Assembly (NCBI GenBank): GCA_011042595.1
Contig: DQWO01000153.1
Location: 1-7,148 of the forward strand
From: Pseudomonadota bacterium
GTDB taxonomy: Bacteria; Desulfobacterota; Anaeroferrophillalia; Anaeroferrophillales; Anaeroferrophillaceae
Length of the DNA: 7,148 nt
Direction of reading: 5' to 3'
Shown: in pieces, positions 1-6,336 of the stretch
Position numbering within the stretch: the first letter of the stretch is position 1
Layout of the letters: the number at the start of each line of letters is the position of its first letter
Translations under genes and position numbers: made by a program
Notes under the pieces: model-generated
The model's input: only the letters and a program-made list of their open reading frames with translations
The model's database searches: none
What the model was told of the DNA's origin: nothing

Positions 1-92
1 GGTTGTAAAAAAAAGGTGTAGGGTGTTTGGTAAATTCAAAAAACTATCAATTGGCAAAAATAAATACCTGACCGTGAAAATATTGAATTTTT

Positions 93-127
93 AGCTGAAA
101 GCTGATTGCTGACCGCTGAGAGCTAGA
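93..127 (+). repeat. Five-unit tandem array of a degenerate heptamer
   Basis: Five consecutive 7-nt units, agctgaa, agctgat, tgctgac, cgctgag and agctaga, run without interruption up to the ribosome binding site of the ligase gene. All share a GCT core followed by G or A. The same design (five units, 35 nt) recurs on both sides of the 6337-6533 element, so this is one family of short tandem repeats in the window. No function is visible. It lies in the 5' leader of the ligase gene and could be transcribed, but I see no convincing stem within it. Confidence 0.7.
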
Positions 128-131
128 ATCC

Positions 132-137
132 AAGGAG
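132..137 (+). promoter_or_regulatory. Ribosome binding site fixing the ligase start at ATG 147
   Basis: AAGGAG at 132-137 lies 9 nt before ATG 147 but only 3 nt before an in-frame TTG at 141. The spacing favours ATG 147 as the initiation codon, which removes two residues (Met-Lys) from the longest possible reading frame. Confidence 0.75.
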
Positions 138-146
138 ATTTTGAAA

Positions 147-836
147 ATGACGACGATAAACCGCAGTGCCGGTTTTTTAAATAAAGAGCGTGAAACTGCA
201 TCCGCCGCGGAATGGCAGTCCTACAATGATGAACAGGTGAGAGACTTGTGCGTTATGGCCTACCGGGAGGCTCCGGCCATAACCAAAATATTTGCTGATG
301 CCGGCGTTACCCCGGATGATATCAGGGGAACGGCTGATCTGGCAAAACTTCCGGTAACCTCAAAGAGTAAATTGGCGGAACTGCAGGCGGAAAGTCCGCC
401 CTTTGGTGGCTTTCTGACCGTACCGGTCAATGAGTTGAAGCGTATTTTCATGTCACCCGGGCCAATTTACGACCCCCAGGGACGGGTGCCGGATTTCTGG
501 GGCTGGTCAGAGGGATTTTATGCCGCTGGCTTTCGTCCTCAAGATGTGGTGATCAATACCTTTGGCTACCAGATGACCCCGGCCGGCCTGATGTTCGAGG
601 AGTCATTGTTGGAGATCGGTTGTTGTGTTCTGCCCACCGGGGTCGGCAATACGGAAACCCAGGTGCAGTTGATGAAAAACCTGGGAGTGACCGGCTTTGT
701 GGGGATGGCCAGTTTCTTGCGTAAAATTGGCGAGAAAGCCCGGGAGATGGGGATTGATCCCCGTAATGATCTGCAGCTGGAAATCGTTTATGTGGCGGCC
801 GAGATATTAACTGATGCCTTGCGGGCTGAGGTGTAG
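147..836 (+). CDS. N-terminal fragment of the PaaK-like arylacetate-CoA ligase
   Basis: This is the 229-residue product made if translation stops at the TAG. It holds the first part of the adenylate-forming domain. The position where PaaK enzymes carry a Ser/Thr/Gly-rich phosphate loop reads MSPGPIYDPQG (residues 102-112), without the usual SSGTTG pattern. A PaaK-like stretch follows with GNTETQ at 167-172, and AAEILTDALR at 217-226 matches the family segment just before the adenine-binding loop. The fragment lacks the YGT/GD/GR motifs and the C-terminal lid, so alone it should not be a working ligase. The start is ATG 147, chosen from AAGGAG spacing. Confidence 0.6.
   Translation: MTTINRSAGFLNKERETASAAEWQSYNDEQVRDLCVMAYREAPAITKIFADAGVTPDDIRGTADLAKLPVTSKSKLAELQAESPPFGGFLTVPVNELKRIFMSPGPIYDPQGRVPDFWGWSEGFYAAGFRPQDVVINTFGYQMTPAGLMFEESLLEIGCCVLPTGVGNTETQVQLMKNLGVTGFVGMASFLRKIGEKAREMGIDPRNDLQLEIVYVAAEILTDALRAEV
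834..836 (+). other. In-frame amber (TAG) codon within a conserved ligase domain
   Basis: TAG at 834-836 replaces codon 230 of an otherwise intact ligase frame and is followed directly by GAG. In family members this stretch between the LTDALR-like segment and the YGT loop is usually charged, so Glu is the likely ancestral residue (inference from family memory). No pyrrolysine genes or suppressor tRNA are visible in the window. Confidence 0.85.
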
Positions 837-839
837 GAG

Positions 840-1430
840 ATGTATGTCATGACCCTGTGCCAGGGATATGGAACCGCGGATTGTGGTTGTCTTGCCTATG
901 AATGCCGGGAGAAAAGCGGCATGCATTTTACCAGCAATGCCTATGTGGAGATTGTTGATCCCCAGACTGGTCAGCCTTTGGGACCGGGCGAGCCGGGAGA
1001 AGTGGTAGTGACCATGTTCAACCCGATCTACCCCCTGATTCGTTTTGGTACCGGTGATTTATCCGCCTTTACCGATGAACCTTGTGCCTGTGGACGCACT
1101 GTGCCACGATTGACCCGGATTATGGGTCGGGTTGATCAGATAACCAAGGTTAAAGGCATGTTCGTTCATCCTTCCCAGGCTGACAAAGTGGTGGCAGGGT
1201 TTCCCCAGGTGGCCAAATACCAGATTGTGGTTACCAGGGAACAGAATAATGACATCATGACCTTTGATCTGGAGATGAAGGAACAACCCGCTGATACGGA
1301 TGCTTTCACTAAAGAATTTGTGGCGGCAGTACTAGACGGTATTAAATTGCGCCCGCTGGTTAACCTGCTGACCTTAGGTTCCATCGTTGATGATGGTAAA
1401 AAAATCAAAGATGAACGAAAATGGGATTGA
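840..1430 (+). CDS. C-terminal fragment of the PaaK-like arylacetate-CoA ligase (possible restart)
   Basis: The 196 residues after the amber codon, in the same frame, carry the remaining PaaK motifs: QGYGTAD (8-14, family position YG-T-E, here with Asp), RFGTGDL (68-74, ribose-binding Asp), the Cys-X-Cys-Gly-Arg-Thr segment at 82-87 typical of PaaK, GRVDQITKVKG (96-106, hinge/lid) and a lysine-rich tail KKIKDERKWD. AGGAG at 835-839 touches ATG 840 but lies 9 nt before a second in-frame ATG at 849, so if ribosomes restart, 849 is the likelier start. Whether it is translated at all cannot be seen. Confidence 0.5.
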   Translation: MYVMTLCQGYGTADCGCLAYECREKSGMHFTSNAYVEIVDPQTGQPLGPGEPGEVVVTMFNPIYPLIRFGTGDLSAFTDEPCACGRTVPRLTRIMGRVDQITKVKGMFVHPSQADKVVAGFPQVAKYQIVVTREQNNDIMTFDLEMKEQPADTDAFTKEFVAAVLDGIKLRPLVNLLTLGSIVDDGKKIKDERKWD

Positions 1431-1506
1431 TACCGGTTTCCAGGATACGATATATTTAAAACCTAAAACTGATAGTAATTGCTCAATTTAAATTATAGTG
1501 AATATT

Positions 1507-1576
1507 ACCATGAAGAACTTGAAGGACATGAAGTTTAGCCAAAAAATTCTTCATGTCCTTCATGGTTAAGTTTTTT
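1507..1576 (+). terminator. Hairpin with T-run after the ligase gene, built from 9-nt repeats
   Basis: The left arm contains three consecutive nonamers: accatgaag (1507-1515), aacttgaag (1516-1524) and gacatgaag (1525-1533). The right arm, cttcatgtc plus cttcatggt (1549-1566, sharing the central c), is complementary to the outer and inner nonamers, leaving the middle one as a bulge. The two 9-bp stems enclose a 15-nt A-rich loop. TAAG and then six Ts (1571-1576) follow, as in a Rho-independent terminator for the ligase transcript. The stem is AT-rich, the bulge is large and the T-run is 4 nt from the stem, so efficiency is uncertain. The CBS gene starts 57 nt further on and may have its own promoter or be partly read through. 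Confidence 0.5.
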
Positions 1577-1633
1577 ACCTTTTTGCGTAAAACTTTTAAG
1601 TAATTAACTGTGTTTTCTTGGGAGAGCTGAAAA

Positions 1634-2287
1634 ATGTTTGTAAGTAACTGGATGAAAGAAAACCCCGTAACCGTTACTCCTGATACCCTGGTCATCGATG
1701 CCAAAAAAATCATGAAAGATCATGGTTTCAGGCGCCTGCCGGTCCTGGATGGGAAGAAGCTGGTGGGAATTGTGACTCTGGACAATCTCAGGGAAGCGCA
1801 GCCTTCTGCCGCCACTTCGCTCAGTATCCATGAATTAAACTATTTGCTGGCTAAAATGACCGTAGCCGATATTATGACCAAAAAGGTGATTACCTGTCCC
1901 CCGGATATTACCCTGGAAAAGGCGGCGCGTCTGGGGACAAAGCATAAGATTGGAGCCCTGCCGGTGGTTGATGATGGGAAATTGGTGGGCATCATTACTG
2001 AATCGGATATGTATCGGGCTTTTTTGACCATGCTGGGGGCGGATAAAGTGCCGTCAACCCGGATTACCCTGGGAGATTTTCCCAAGGATCAGGATGCCAT
2101 TATCAAGGTCATTACTATTCTGGATGAGTTGAAGTTGACCCTTTGCAGCCTGGCCGTGGTTGATGATGTGCCGATTTACGGTCGGCGGCAGCTTATTTTT
2201 CGGCTTTGTGAAGTGCAGACTGGCCAGTTGGAGGATAAACTGGTGGCTGCAGGGTATAAGGTGAGCAGCATCTCCCCGATTCAATAG
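1634..2287 (+). CDS. CBS-domain pair protein with C-terminal ACT-like domain (AcuB-like)
   Basis: This 217-residue cytosolic protein has two CBS motifs, about residues 1-57 and 74-132. Each ends in the signature loop that contacts adenine nucleotides in this superfamily: GIVTLDNL (45-52) and GIITESDMYR (119-128). Residues about 143-217 look like an ACT-type ligand-binding domain (RITLGDFP start, helix, LAVVDD strand, ending LVAAGYKVSSI). This CBS-CBS-ACT layout is that of proteins often named AcuB, whose biochemical role is not well defined outside acetoin metabolism. The start is ATG 1634, with GGAGAG at 1621-1626, 7 nt upstream. It follows the ligase gene on the same strand and converges with iorB, so sensing adenylates or an amino acid for aromatic acid metabolism is a reasonable inference and no more. 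No catalytic motif is seen. Confidence 0.85.
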   Translation: MFVSNWMKENPVTVTPDTLVIDAKKIMKDHGFRRLPVLDGKKLVGIVTLDNLREAQPSAATSLSIHELNYLLAKMTVADIMTKKVITCPPDITLEKAARLGTKHKIGALPVVDDGKLVGIITESDMYRAFLTMLGADKVPSTRITLGDFPKDQDAIIKVITILDELKLTLCSLAVVDDVPIYGRRQLIFRLCEVQTGQLEDKLVAAGYKVSSISPIQ

Positions 2288-2428
2288 GCTACCTTGAAAA
2301 ATGGCCTTTTTGCTCGATTACTGCGTTAGGCTCAAATTATAATCCTCAAAATATGAAATATATTCCTGCGGTTATAATTTTCGCCTGCCTTGTACTCAAA
2401 CAAAAATTCTAATTTTTCAAGACAGCCT
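2286..2428. repeat. 143-nt imperfect palindrome between convergent genes
   Basis: The outer arms aggctaccttgaaaaat (2286-2302) and atttttcaagacagcct (2412-2428) are complementary over 17 nt with two mismatches. An inner pair, aggctcaaattataa (2328-2342) and ttataattttcgcct (2372-2386), matches over 15 nt with two mismatches, including a perfect 9-bp core. The left arm begins inside the TAG stop of the CBS gene, and the right end lies 18 nt from the iorB stop codon. The position suggests a bidirectional transcription terminator, but neither side has a clean stem plus T-run. The length and nested arms equally fit a dispersed intergenic repeat or a MITE-like sequence. Confidence 0.6.
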
Positions 2429-2446
2429 TTAATTGTAGGTTTTTGC

Positions 2447-2989
2447 TTATCGGATGCAGGCGGATCCCCAATTAAATCCCAGATCAAGGGCGGCGATATT
2501 TGCCGCCCTTATTTTTTCCTTGATTGGCATTTTCTCCAGGGCTGAGCGAAACTGGACAGTTGAGTAGGGAAAACCGGAATGGGCGGTGGCAAATCCGGTA
2601 AGCAGCAGGTTGACGGCCTGCGGCAGGTTATGTTCCAGGGCCATGGGGCTTGCCGGGATCATCGCGGTTTGAAAGTCTTCGAGGCCTGCCACTGTTTTTT
2701 CCGCGTTAATAAACAACTGCCCGGAATGGCGCAGAAGATGGCGGACATTTGGCAGCTCTTCGGCTGCCAGTACCAGGAGAATATCGGCTTCACCATTGCT
2801 GATGAGCGGAGACTGGTATCCCCCGATTTTCAGGTGACTGCTGACTGAACCACCGCGCATGGCCATTCCGTGGCTTTCATAGGAAATAAGCTGATCGCCG
2901 GATTGCATGGCTACTTCAGCAAACAGCCGGGAAAGAAAAACTACCCCCTGGCCGCCGACGCCGGCAATGACGATTTTTATTTTATTCAT
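2447..2989 (-). CDS. iorB: Indolepyruvate:ferredoxin oxidoreductase, beta subunit
   Basis: This 180-residue protein is the small subunit (2-oxoacid:acceptor oxidoreductase gamma-type domain) of the two-subunit enzyme that converts indolepyruvate or other aryl-pyruvates, CoA and oxidised ferredoxin to aryl-acetyl-CoA, CO2 and reduced ferredoxin in the cytosol. It opens with the family signature GVGGQGVVFLSRLFAE near residues 10-25, followed by YESHGMAMRGGSVSSHLKIG, both highly typical of IorB. The length is close to, or slightly below, the usual size, ending soon after the helical region with a short tail. The start is ATG 2989; AAAGG lies 7 nt upstream on the minus strand. It follows iorA with a 38-nt gap and is the last gene of the minus-strand run, ending at the palindrome shared with the CBS gene. 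Confidence 0.93.
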   Translation of the reverse strand: MNKIKIVIAGVGGQGVVFLSRLFAEVAMQSGDQLISYESHGMAMRGGSVSSHLKIGGYQSPLISNGEADILLVLAAEELPNVRHLLRHSGQLFINAEKTVAGLEDFQTAMIPASPMALEHNLPQAVNLLLTGFATAHSGFPYSTVQFRSALEKMPIKEKIRAANIAALDLGFNWGSACIR

Positions 2990-3027
2990 TTTCTACCTTT
3001 ATTCTCATGTCTTCATATTTCCTTTCA

Positions 3028-4857
3028 CTATTCTCCAATGATGGCGCCAAAGGGACAGACATCAATACATAAACCACAGGCGACGCAGGTAAGTGGGTCG
3101 ATATGAACGATCCCGGATTCGTCGTTGATCAATGAGGGACATTCATAGCTTTCAATACAGGTGCCACAGGCAGTACAGTCATCCGTGACCTTGACGGTGG
3201 TAAAGCGTCTGGCCTCTTTTCTGGCGGTGCTGTCCATCATGCAGGGATGACGGGCGATAACCACCGCGATTCCACCATTTTCAGCTTGGGTATAGCGCCA
3301 GGCTTTCGCCAGTTCATCCTGCAGCTTTTCCTGCTCGTAAGCATCGACAACACATAGATGACTGATGCCGGTGCCGCTGATTATTTTTTCAAGCGGTAAG
3401 GCAGGACCCTGGCTGCCGTTTACCCGCAGACCGGATGCCGGGGTTGGCTGATTGCCGGTCATGGCGGTGGTTTCATTATCGAGCAGCAACAAAACAAAGC
3501 GACTGTCTTCCAGGCGGGCATTGATCAGGGCCGGAATTCCTGAATGGTAAAAAGTTGAGTCACCAATAACCGCGGCGATGGGGGGGATTTCAGTGCCCCG
3601 ATTGGCAAAGGCCTGGTACATGGCTGAAGCCTGAGTGATGGAAGCCCCCATGCAGAGACAGGTATCCAGGGCTTTGAGGTTTAAACCCAGGGTATAACAG
3701 CCAATATCACCGGTATAGATGCCATTTACCAAGGTTTTTTTCAGGGCGTAAAAACTGGATCGGTGCGGACAACCCGGGCAAAGTCGGGGTCGTCGGGGAA
3801 TGATACCGGTAGATTTTTCCGGCCTGGTCGGTGATTGTTTTCCCAATTGTTGGTAAATGATCGTTTCCACCAGGCCGGGAGTTAGTTCCCCGGCTTCGGG
3901 AATGATTTTATCAAAACGACCGGAAACCAGGTCCCGGCGTCCAAACTGCATTTCTATAACCGGGTAGGTTTCCTCAATAACCAGAATTCTGCTGAAGTCA
4001 TTCAGTAAAGCCTCTATGGATGGTTGATGCAGGGGAAAAGGAAGGTCAACCTTAAAGAGTTGAATCCGGGCCTGTGAGTCTTTCATCTCGGCGATAATAT
4101 CCGCCGCCAGGCTCCAGGCAAAACCGGAAGCGACAATGGCCAGTGCGCCGCTGTTTTTATGCTGCTCGTCATAAAAGGCAAATCGGGGATCATGACGGAG
4201 ATTTTCCAGTTTTTGGTTTAACTTCTGGTGCAAAACAAAACGGTGTCTGGGCGTTGCTGCCCAGCGGGAAGGCTCCTTGTTAAACCGGGGAGGATCTCCA
4301 TGAGATTGCAATGGTTCGGGCGGTATATTCTGGCGGGCGTGGCATATGGTTGATGTGGGTCGCACCATGACCGGAAGCTGAAATTCTTCGGAAAGGGTAA
4401 AGGCCCGGGAAACCATGGACCGGGCGTCGGCCGGACTGGCCGGGTCAAAAACCGGAATTTTTGCCATCATGGCGAAAAATCTGCTGTCCTGTTCCGTCTG
4501 TGAACTGTAAGGCCCCGGATCATCGGCTGAGATTACGACCATCCCCCCATCAACACCGATGTATGCCCCACTCATTAACGGGTCGGCGGCTACATTGAGT
4601 CCCACCTGCTTCATTACCGCGGCGCTGCGCATGCCGGTTGCCGCAATGGTCAGAGCCGCTTCCATGGCGACTTTTTCATTGATTGTCCACTGGCCATAAA
4701 CTTTTTGCTCTTCCTGCTTTGCCTGGGTGACAAAACTGGGGAGAATTTCCGAGGCCGGGGTGCCCGGATAGGAGTAAACAAATCCACAGCCACTTTCCAC
4801 CATGCCCCGGGCAATGGCTTCATTTCCCAAATATATTTTCTCTTTTTTTATCTTCAT
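3028..4857 (-). CDS. iorA: Indolepyruvate:ferredoxin oxidoreductase, alpha subunit
   Basis: The 609 residues form the catalytic subunit. The N-terminal pyrimidine-binding region has YPGTPASEI, INEKVAMEAA, MKQVGLNVAADPLM and DDPGPYSSQTEQDSR, all characteristic of IorA. The thiamine-diphosphate domain follows: CPGCPHR starting at C360, GDIGC at 383-387, and a GDS...DN motif at 432-461 (the GDG-to-N thiamine/Mg motif). The C-terminal tail is a ferredoxin module with two 4Fe-4S sets: C561, C564, C567, C573 and C591, C594, C597, C601. With IorB it oxidatively decarboxylates aryl-pyruvates from Trp, Phe or Tyr and reduces ferredoxin. The length is normal and no key residue is missing. ATG 4857 overlaps the stop of the upstream SH3/anchor gene as ATGA, and no strong ribosome binding site precedes it, so translational coupling is likely. 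Substrate preference among aryl-pyruvates cannot be read from sequence. Confidence 0.96.
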   Translation of the reverse strand: MKIKKEKIYLGNEAIARGMVESGCGFVYSYPGTPASEILPSFVTQAKQEEQKVYGQWTINEKVAMEAALTIAATGMRSAAVMKQVGLNVAADPLMSGAYIGVDGGMVVISADDPGPYSSQTEQDSRFFAMMAKIPVFDPASPADARSMVSRAFTLSEEFQLPVMVRPTSTICHARQNIPPEPLQSHGDPPRFNKEPSRWAATPRHRFVLHQKLNQKLENLRHDPRFAFYDEQHKNSGALAIVASGFAWSLAADIIAEMKDSQARIQLFKVDLPFPLHQPSIEALLNDFSRILVIEETYPVIEMQFGRRDLVSGRFDKIIPEAGELTPGLVETIIYQQLGKQSPTRPEKSTGIIPRRPRLCPGCPHRSSFYALKKTLVNGIYTGDIGCYTLGLNLKALDTCLCMGASITQASAMYQAFANRGTEIPPIAAVIGDSTFYHSGIPALINARLEDSRFVLLLLDNETTAMTGNQPTPASGLRVNGSQGPALPLEKIISGTGISHLCVVDAYEQEKLQDELAKAWRYTQAENGGIAVVIARHPCMMDSTARKEARRFTTVKVTDDCTACGTCIESYECPSLINDESGIVHIDPLTCVACGLCIDVCPFGAIIGE

Positions 4858-5561
4858 CGTAATCTCAAGCTGTCAGAGCGTCGTCTCCGGTTGCGCAGGG
4901 CCTGAATCATCATGCCAATAATGATTCCAAGCAGTATGACTGCGGCCCCGGATAAAAACCATTTTATTGTGTAGGCTCGTTTTAGCAGATCCTGATTATT
5001 TTTTTGATTGTCATAGACGGTTTTGATTTCCTTGTATTTCTTCAGCAGGGTTTCATGCTTTTCTTTCAATTCCAGGAATTGGGCTGAGTCGGTTTTCAAT
5101 TTATTGTAATCATGACTCAACGCCTTGACTTTTTTGGTTAATTTTTTGACTTCCGACAGCAGGTTGGTATTGCCCCGGCGGTACTCATGGTTGGTGCTGC
5201 TGAGTGCATCAACTTTCTTCGTCAGTTCTTCGACCTGTCTTTTGGCCGTTGATAACAGGAGAGAGGCTGGTTTCCGGTTGGTCAGATAGCGTCGTAATAT
5301 CCAGCCTTCCTTTTCCGGACCATAGCTTACCCGGGCCCATTCCTCATCTTCTTCAGCAAAGTTTGTAACCGCGGCGCCCGGCGGTAAAAATGTCATTATT
5401 TTGTATTCCCTTCCCCGGCCGGCCCGGATGGGAATCACCCGGAGAGTGTCAGACACATATTGTCTGAATGGCTCACCGGCTGTCTGTCCATTAAGGGGCA
5501 GAGACACTATGAGTCCCAGGATAAGGACTAGAATAGAAAAATGATGGTGTAACCTCGACAT
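4854..5561 (-). CDS. SH3b domain plus coiled-coil plus C-terminal membrane anchor protein
   Basis: This is a 235-residue envelope protein of the SH3-and-anchor (YgiM/TIGR04211-like) type. A hydrophobic N-terminal segment (about 8-23, ILVLILGLIVSLPL) ending before QTAGE fits a signal peptide. Residues 34-97 form a bacterial SH3 domain (YVSDTLRVIPIRAGRG ... EEWARVSYG ... GWILRRYL). A long Lys/Glu-rich coiled coil spans about 105-198, then a membrane helix about 201-222 and an Arg-rich cytoplasmic tail. The SH3 domain should therefore lie outside the cytoplasmic membrane. The start was set at ATG 5561 because a strong GGAGGAGG (5571-5578) lies 9 nt upstream and the signal segment follows directly; a longer frame from 5615 begins in a TAATG overlap with the Nudix gene but adds a charged, unlikely N-terminus. 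The function is unknown; SH3b domains of this type often bind cell-wall material. Confidence 0.85.
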   Translation of the reverse strand: MSRLHHHFSILVLILGLIVSLPLNGQTAGEPFRQYVSDTLRVIPIRAGRGREYKIMTFLPPGAAVTNFAEEDEEWARVSYGPEKEGWILRRYLTNRKPASLLLSTAKRQVEELTKKVDALSSTNHEYRRGNTNLLSEVKKLTKKVKALSHDYNKLKTDSAQFLELKEKHETLLKKYKEIKTVYDNQKNNQDLLKRAYTIKWFLSGAAVILLGIIIGMMIQALRNRRRRSDSLRLR

Positions 5562-5570
5562 TATATTATT

Positions 5571-5578
5571 CCTCCTCC
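5571..5578 (-). promoter_or_regulatory. Strong ribosome binding site of the SH3/anchor gene
   Basis: GGAGGAGG on the minus strand lies 9 nt before ATG 5561. It is the best Shine-Dalgarno match in the window and decides the start against the in-frame ATG at 5615 that overlaps the Nudix stop codon. Confidence 0.8.
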
Positions 5579-5614
5579 AGGCTGTAAGTCTTAGATCAAG
5601 ATCAAAAAGTAACA

Positions 5615-6196
5615 TTATCCAGCCACTGGTAATAGCTGGTTTTCCCGGAACATGGTGATTAACTGCTCGACAATTCTTGCGGTTGCCCCCCAGATTACCT
5701 GACTGTTAACATGATAGGCAATCAGGGAAATCAGCCGCTGGCCGTTAAAATAGTAAAAATCATATTGGTTGCTTACCTCAATAAACTGGGTAATTGGTAC
5801 CGTGATCAGGTGCTCAACTTCTTGCTTGTTAAGCTGGAACGAATAGGGGTGAGGAATCAGACCCAAAAATGGTGAGACCAGGAAACCGGTGGTGGTATCC
5901 ACTTCATCAAGCCGACCGATAATAGTTACATCTCCGGATTTAATCCCTACTTCTTCTTCGGTTTCCCGTAAACAGGTTTCCAGCAGTGAGTTGTCATGGC
6001 TTTCTTTAACTCCACCGGGGAAAGAGACCTCTCCTTTGTGATGTTTTAACTGCTGACTACGTTTGATCAATAAAAGGTTTGCCTCTCCTTCTTGGATGAA
6101 TAAAGGGCAGAGCACCGCTGCTCTGACTCCGTCAGGAAAGGAAAGCGGCTGATATTTATAGTTCGCCAGTGCTGAGGCTAGTTGGTGTCCAGTCAT
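5615..6196 (-). CDS. Nudix hydrolase, CoA pyrophosphatase (NudL/NUDT7-like) type
   Basis: The 193-residue cytosolic hydrolase resembles E. coli NudL and peroxisomal NUDT7/8, which cleave CoA or acyl-CoA to 3',5'-ADP and phosphopantetheine. HKGEVSFPGG (53-62) is the family's LRxHxGEVSFPGG signature. The Nudix box continues as VKESHD...LRETEEEVGI, with R77, E78 and the metal-binding E81 and E82. The box is one residue longer between GG and the REXXEE part than the classical pattern, and this is normal for the CoA-pyrophosphatase branch. WGATARIVEQL near 169-179 matches the conserved C-terminal WGxTA helix of NudL. ATG 6196 has no clear Shine-Dalgarno. It heads the minus-strand cluster SH3/anchor-iorA-iorB, 53 nt before the next gene. 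An enzyme acting on CoA next to an acyl-CoA-forming oxidoreductase is suggestive but not proof of a shared pathway. Activity on another nucleotide substrate is possible. Confidence 0.87.
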   Translation of the reverse strand: MTGHQLASALANYKYQPLSFPDGVRAAVLCPLFIQEGEANLLLIKRSQQLKHHKGEVSFPGGVKESHDNSLLETCLRETEEEVGIKSGDVTIIGRLDEVDTTTGFLVSPFLGLIPHPYSFQLNKQEVEHLITVPITQFIEVSNQYDFYYFNGQRLISLIAYHVNSQVIWGATARIVEQLITMFRENQLLPVAG

Positions 6197-6242
6197 TTGC
6201 TGATATTTACCAATATATTTTTCGAGACAGTTTTAACCTAAG

Positions 6243-6277
6243 CTGAGCTATTAGCGGTTAGCTATTAGCATTTAGCT
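6243..6277 (-). repeat. Five-unit heptamer array, inverted copy
   Basis: Read on the minus strand, the units are agctaaa, tgctaat, agctaac, cgctaat and agctcag: five contiguous heptamers with a GCT core, the same design as at 93-127 and 6532-6566. It lies upstream of the Nudix gene, in its probable leader or promoter region, and is inverted relative to the array at 6532-6566, so the two could pair across the element between them. Confidence 0.65.
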
Positions 6278-6336
6278 TTTAATAATCGGGGCTTTATGTT
6301 GATTAGTAACAATACCCATCGGGTGAATATGTATAA

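Larger units (their letters stand above)
147..1430 (+). pseudogene. Phenylacetate-CoA ligase family (PaaK-like) gene interrupted by an in-frame TAG
   Basis: One continuous reading frame covers a full-length PaaK-family adenylate-forming enzyme, about 427 residues as is usual for the family, except for TAG at codon 230 (834-836). Homology-like motifs run unbroken across the stop: AAEILTDALRAEV before it, EMYVMTLCQGYGTAD after it. No frameshift or second stop is seen. Family enzymes activate phenylacetate or related arylacetates with ATP and CoA in the cytosol; the converging iorAB genes make the same class of CoA thioester, which supports an aryl-acetate role. The stop falls inside the large N-terminal domain, between the GNTE region and the YGT region, so the halves are not natural domains. 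Explanations are recent inactivation (a GAG to TAG change would suffice), a sequence error, or amber readthrough (suppression or pyrrolysine). Substrate is not determinable; the P-loop is atypical. Confidence 0.75.

Noticed and set aside
1..92. Possible promoter for the ligase gene, with TTGGCA at 51-56 as a -35 box.
   Set aside because: No acceptable -10 box lies 16-18 nt downstream; the region is simply AT-rich.
1485..1494. Perfect palindrome aatttaaatt between the ligase and CBS genes.
   Set aside because: Ten AT-only bases in AT-rich intergenic DNA are expected by chance.
2579..2848. Plus-strand open frame of 89 codons opposite iorB.
   Set aside because: It lies entirely antisense to a confidently identified gene and resembles no family; similar antisense frames occur opposite iorA and the ligase.
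5562..5615. N-terminal extension of the SH3/anchor protein from ATG 5615.
   Set aside because: It would place charged residues before the signal peptide, and the strong GGAGGAGG site points to ATG 5561.
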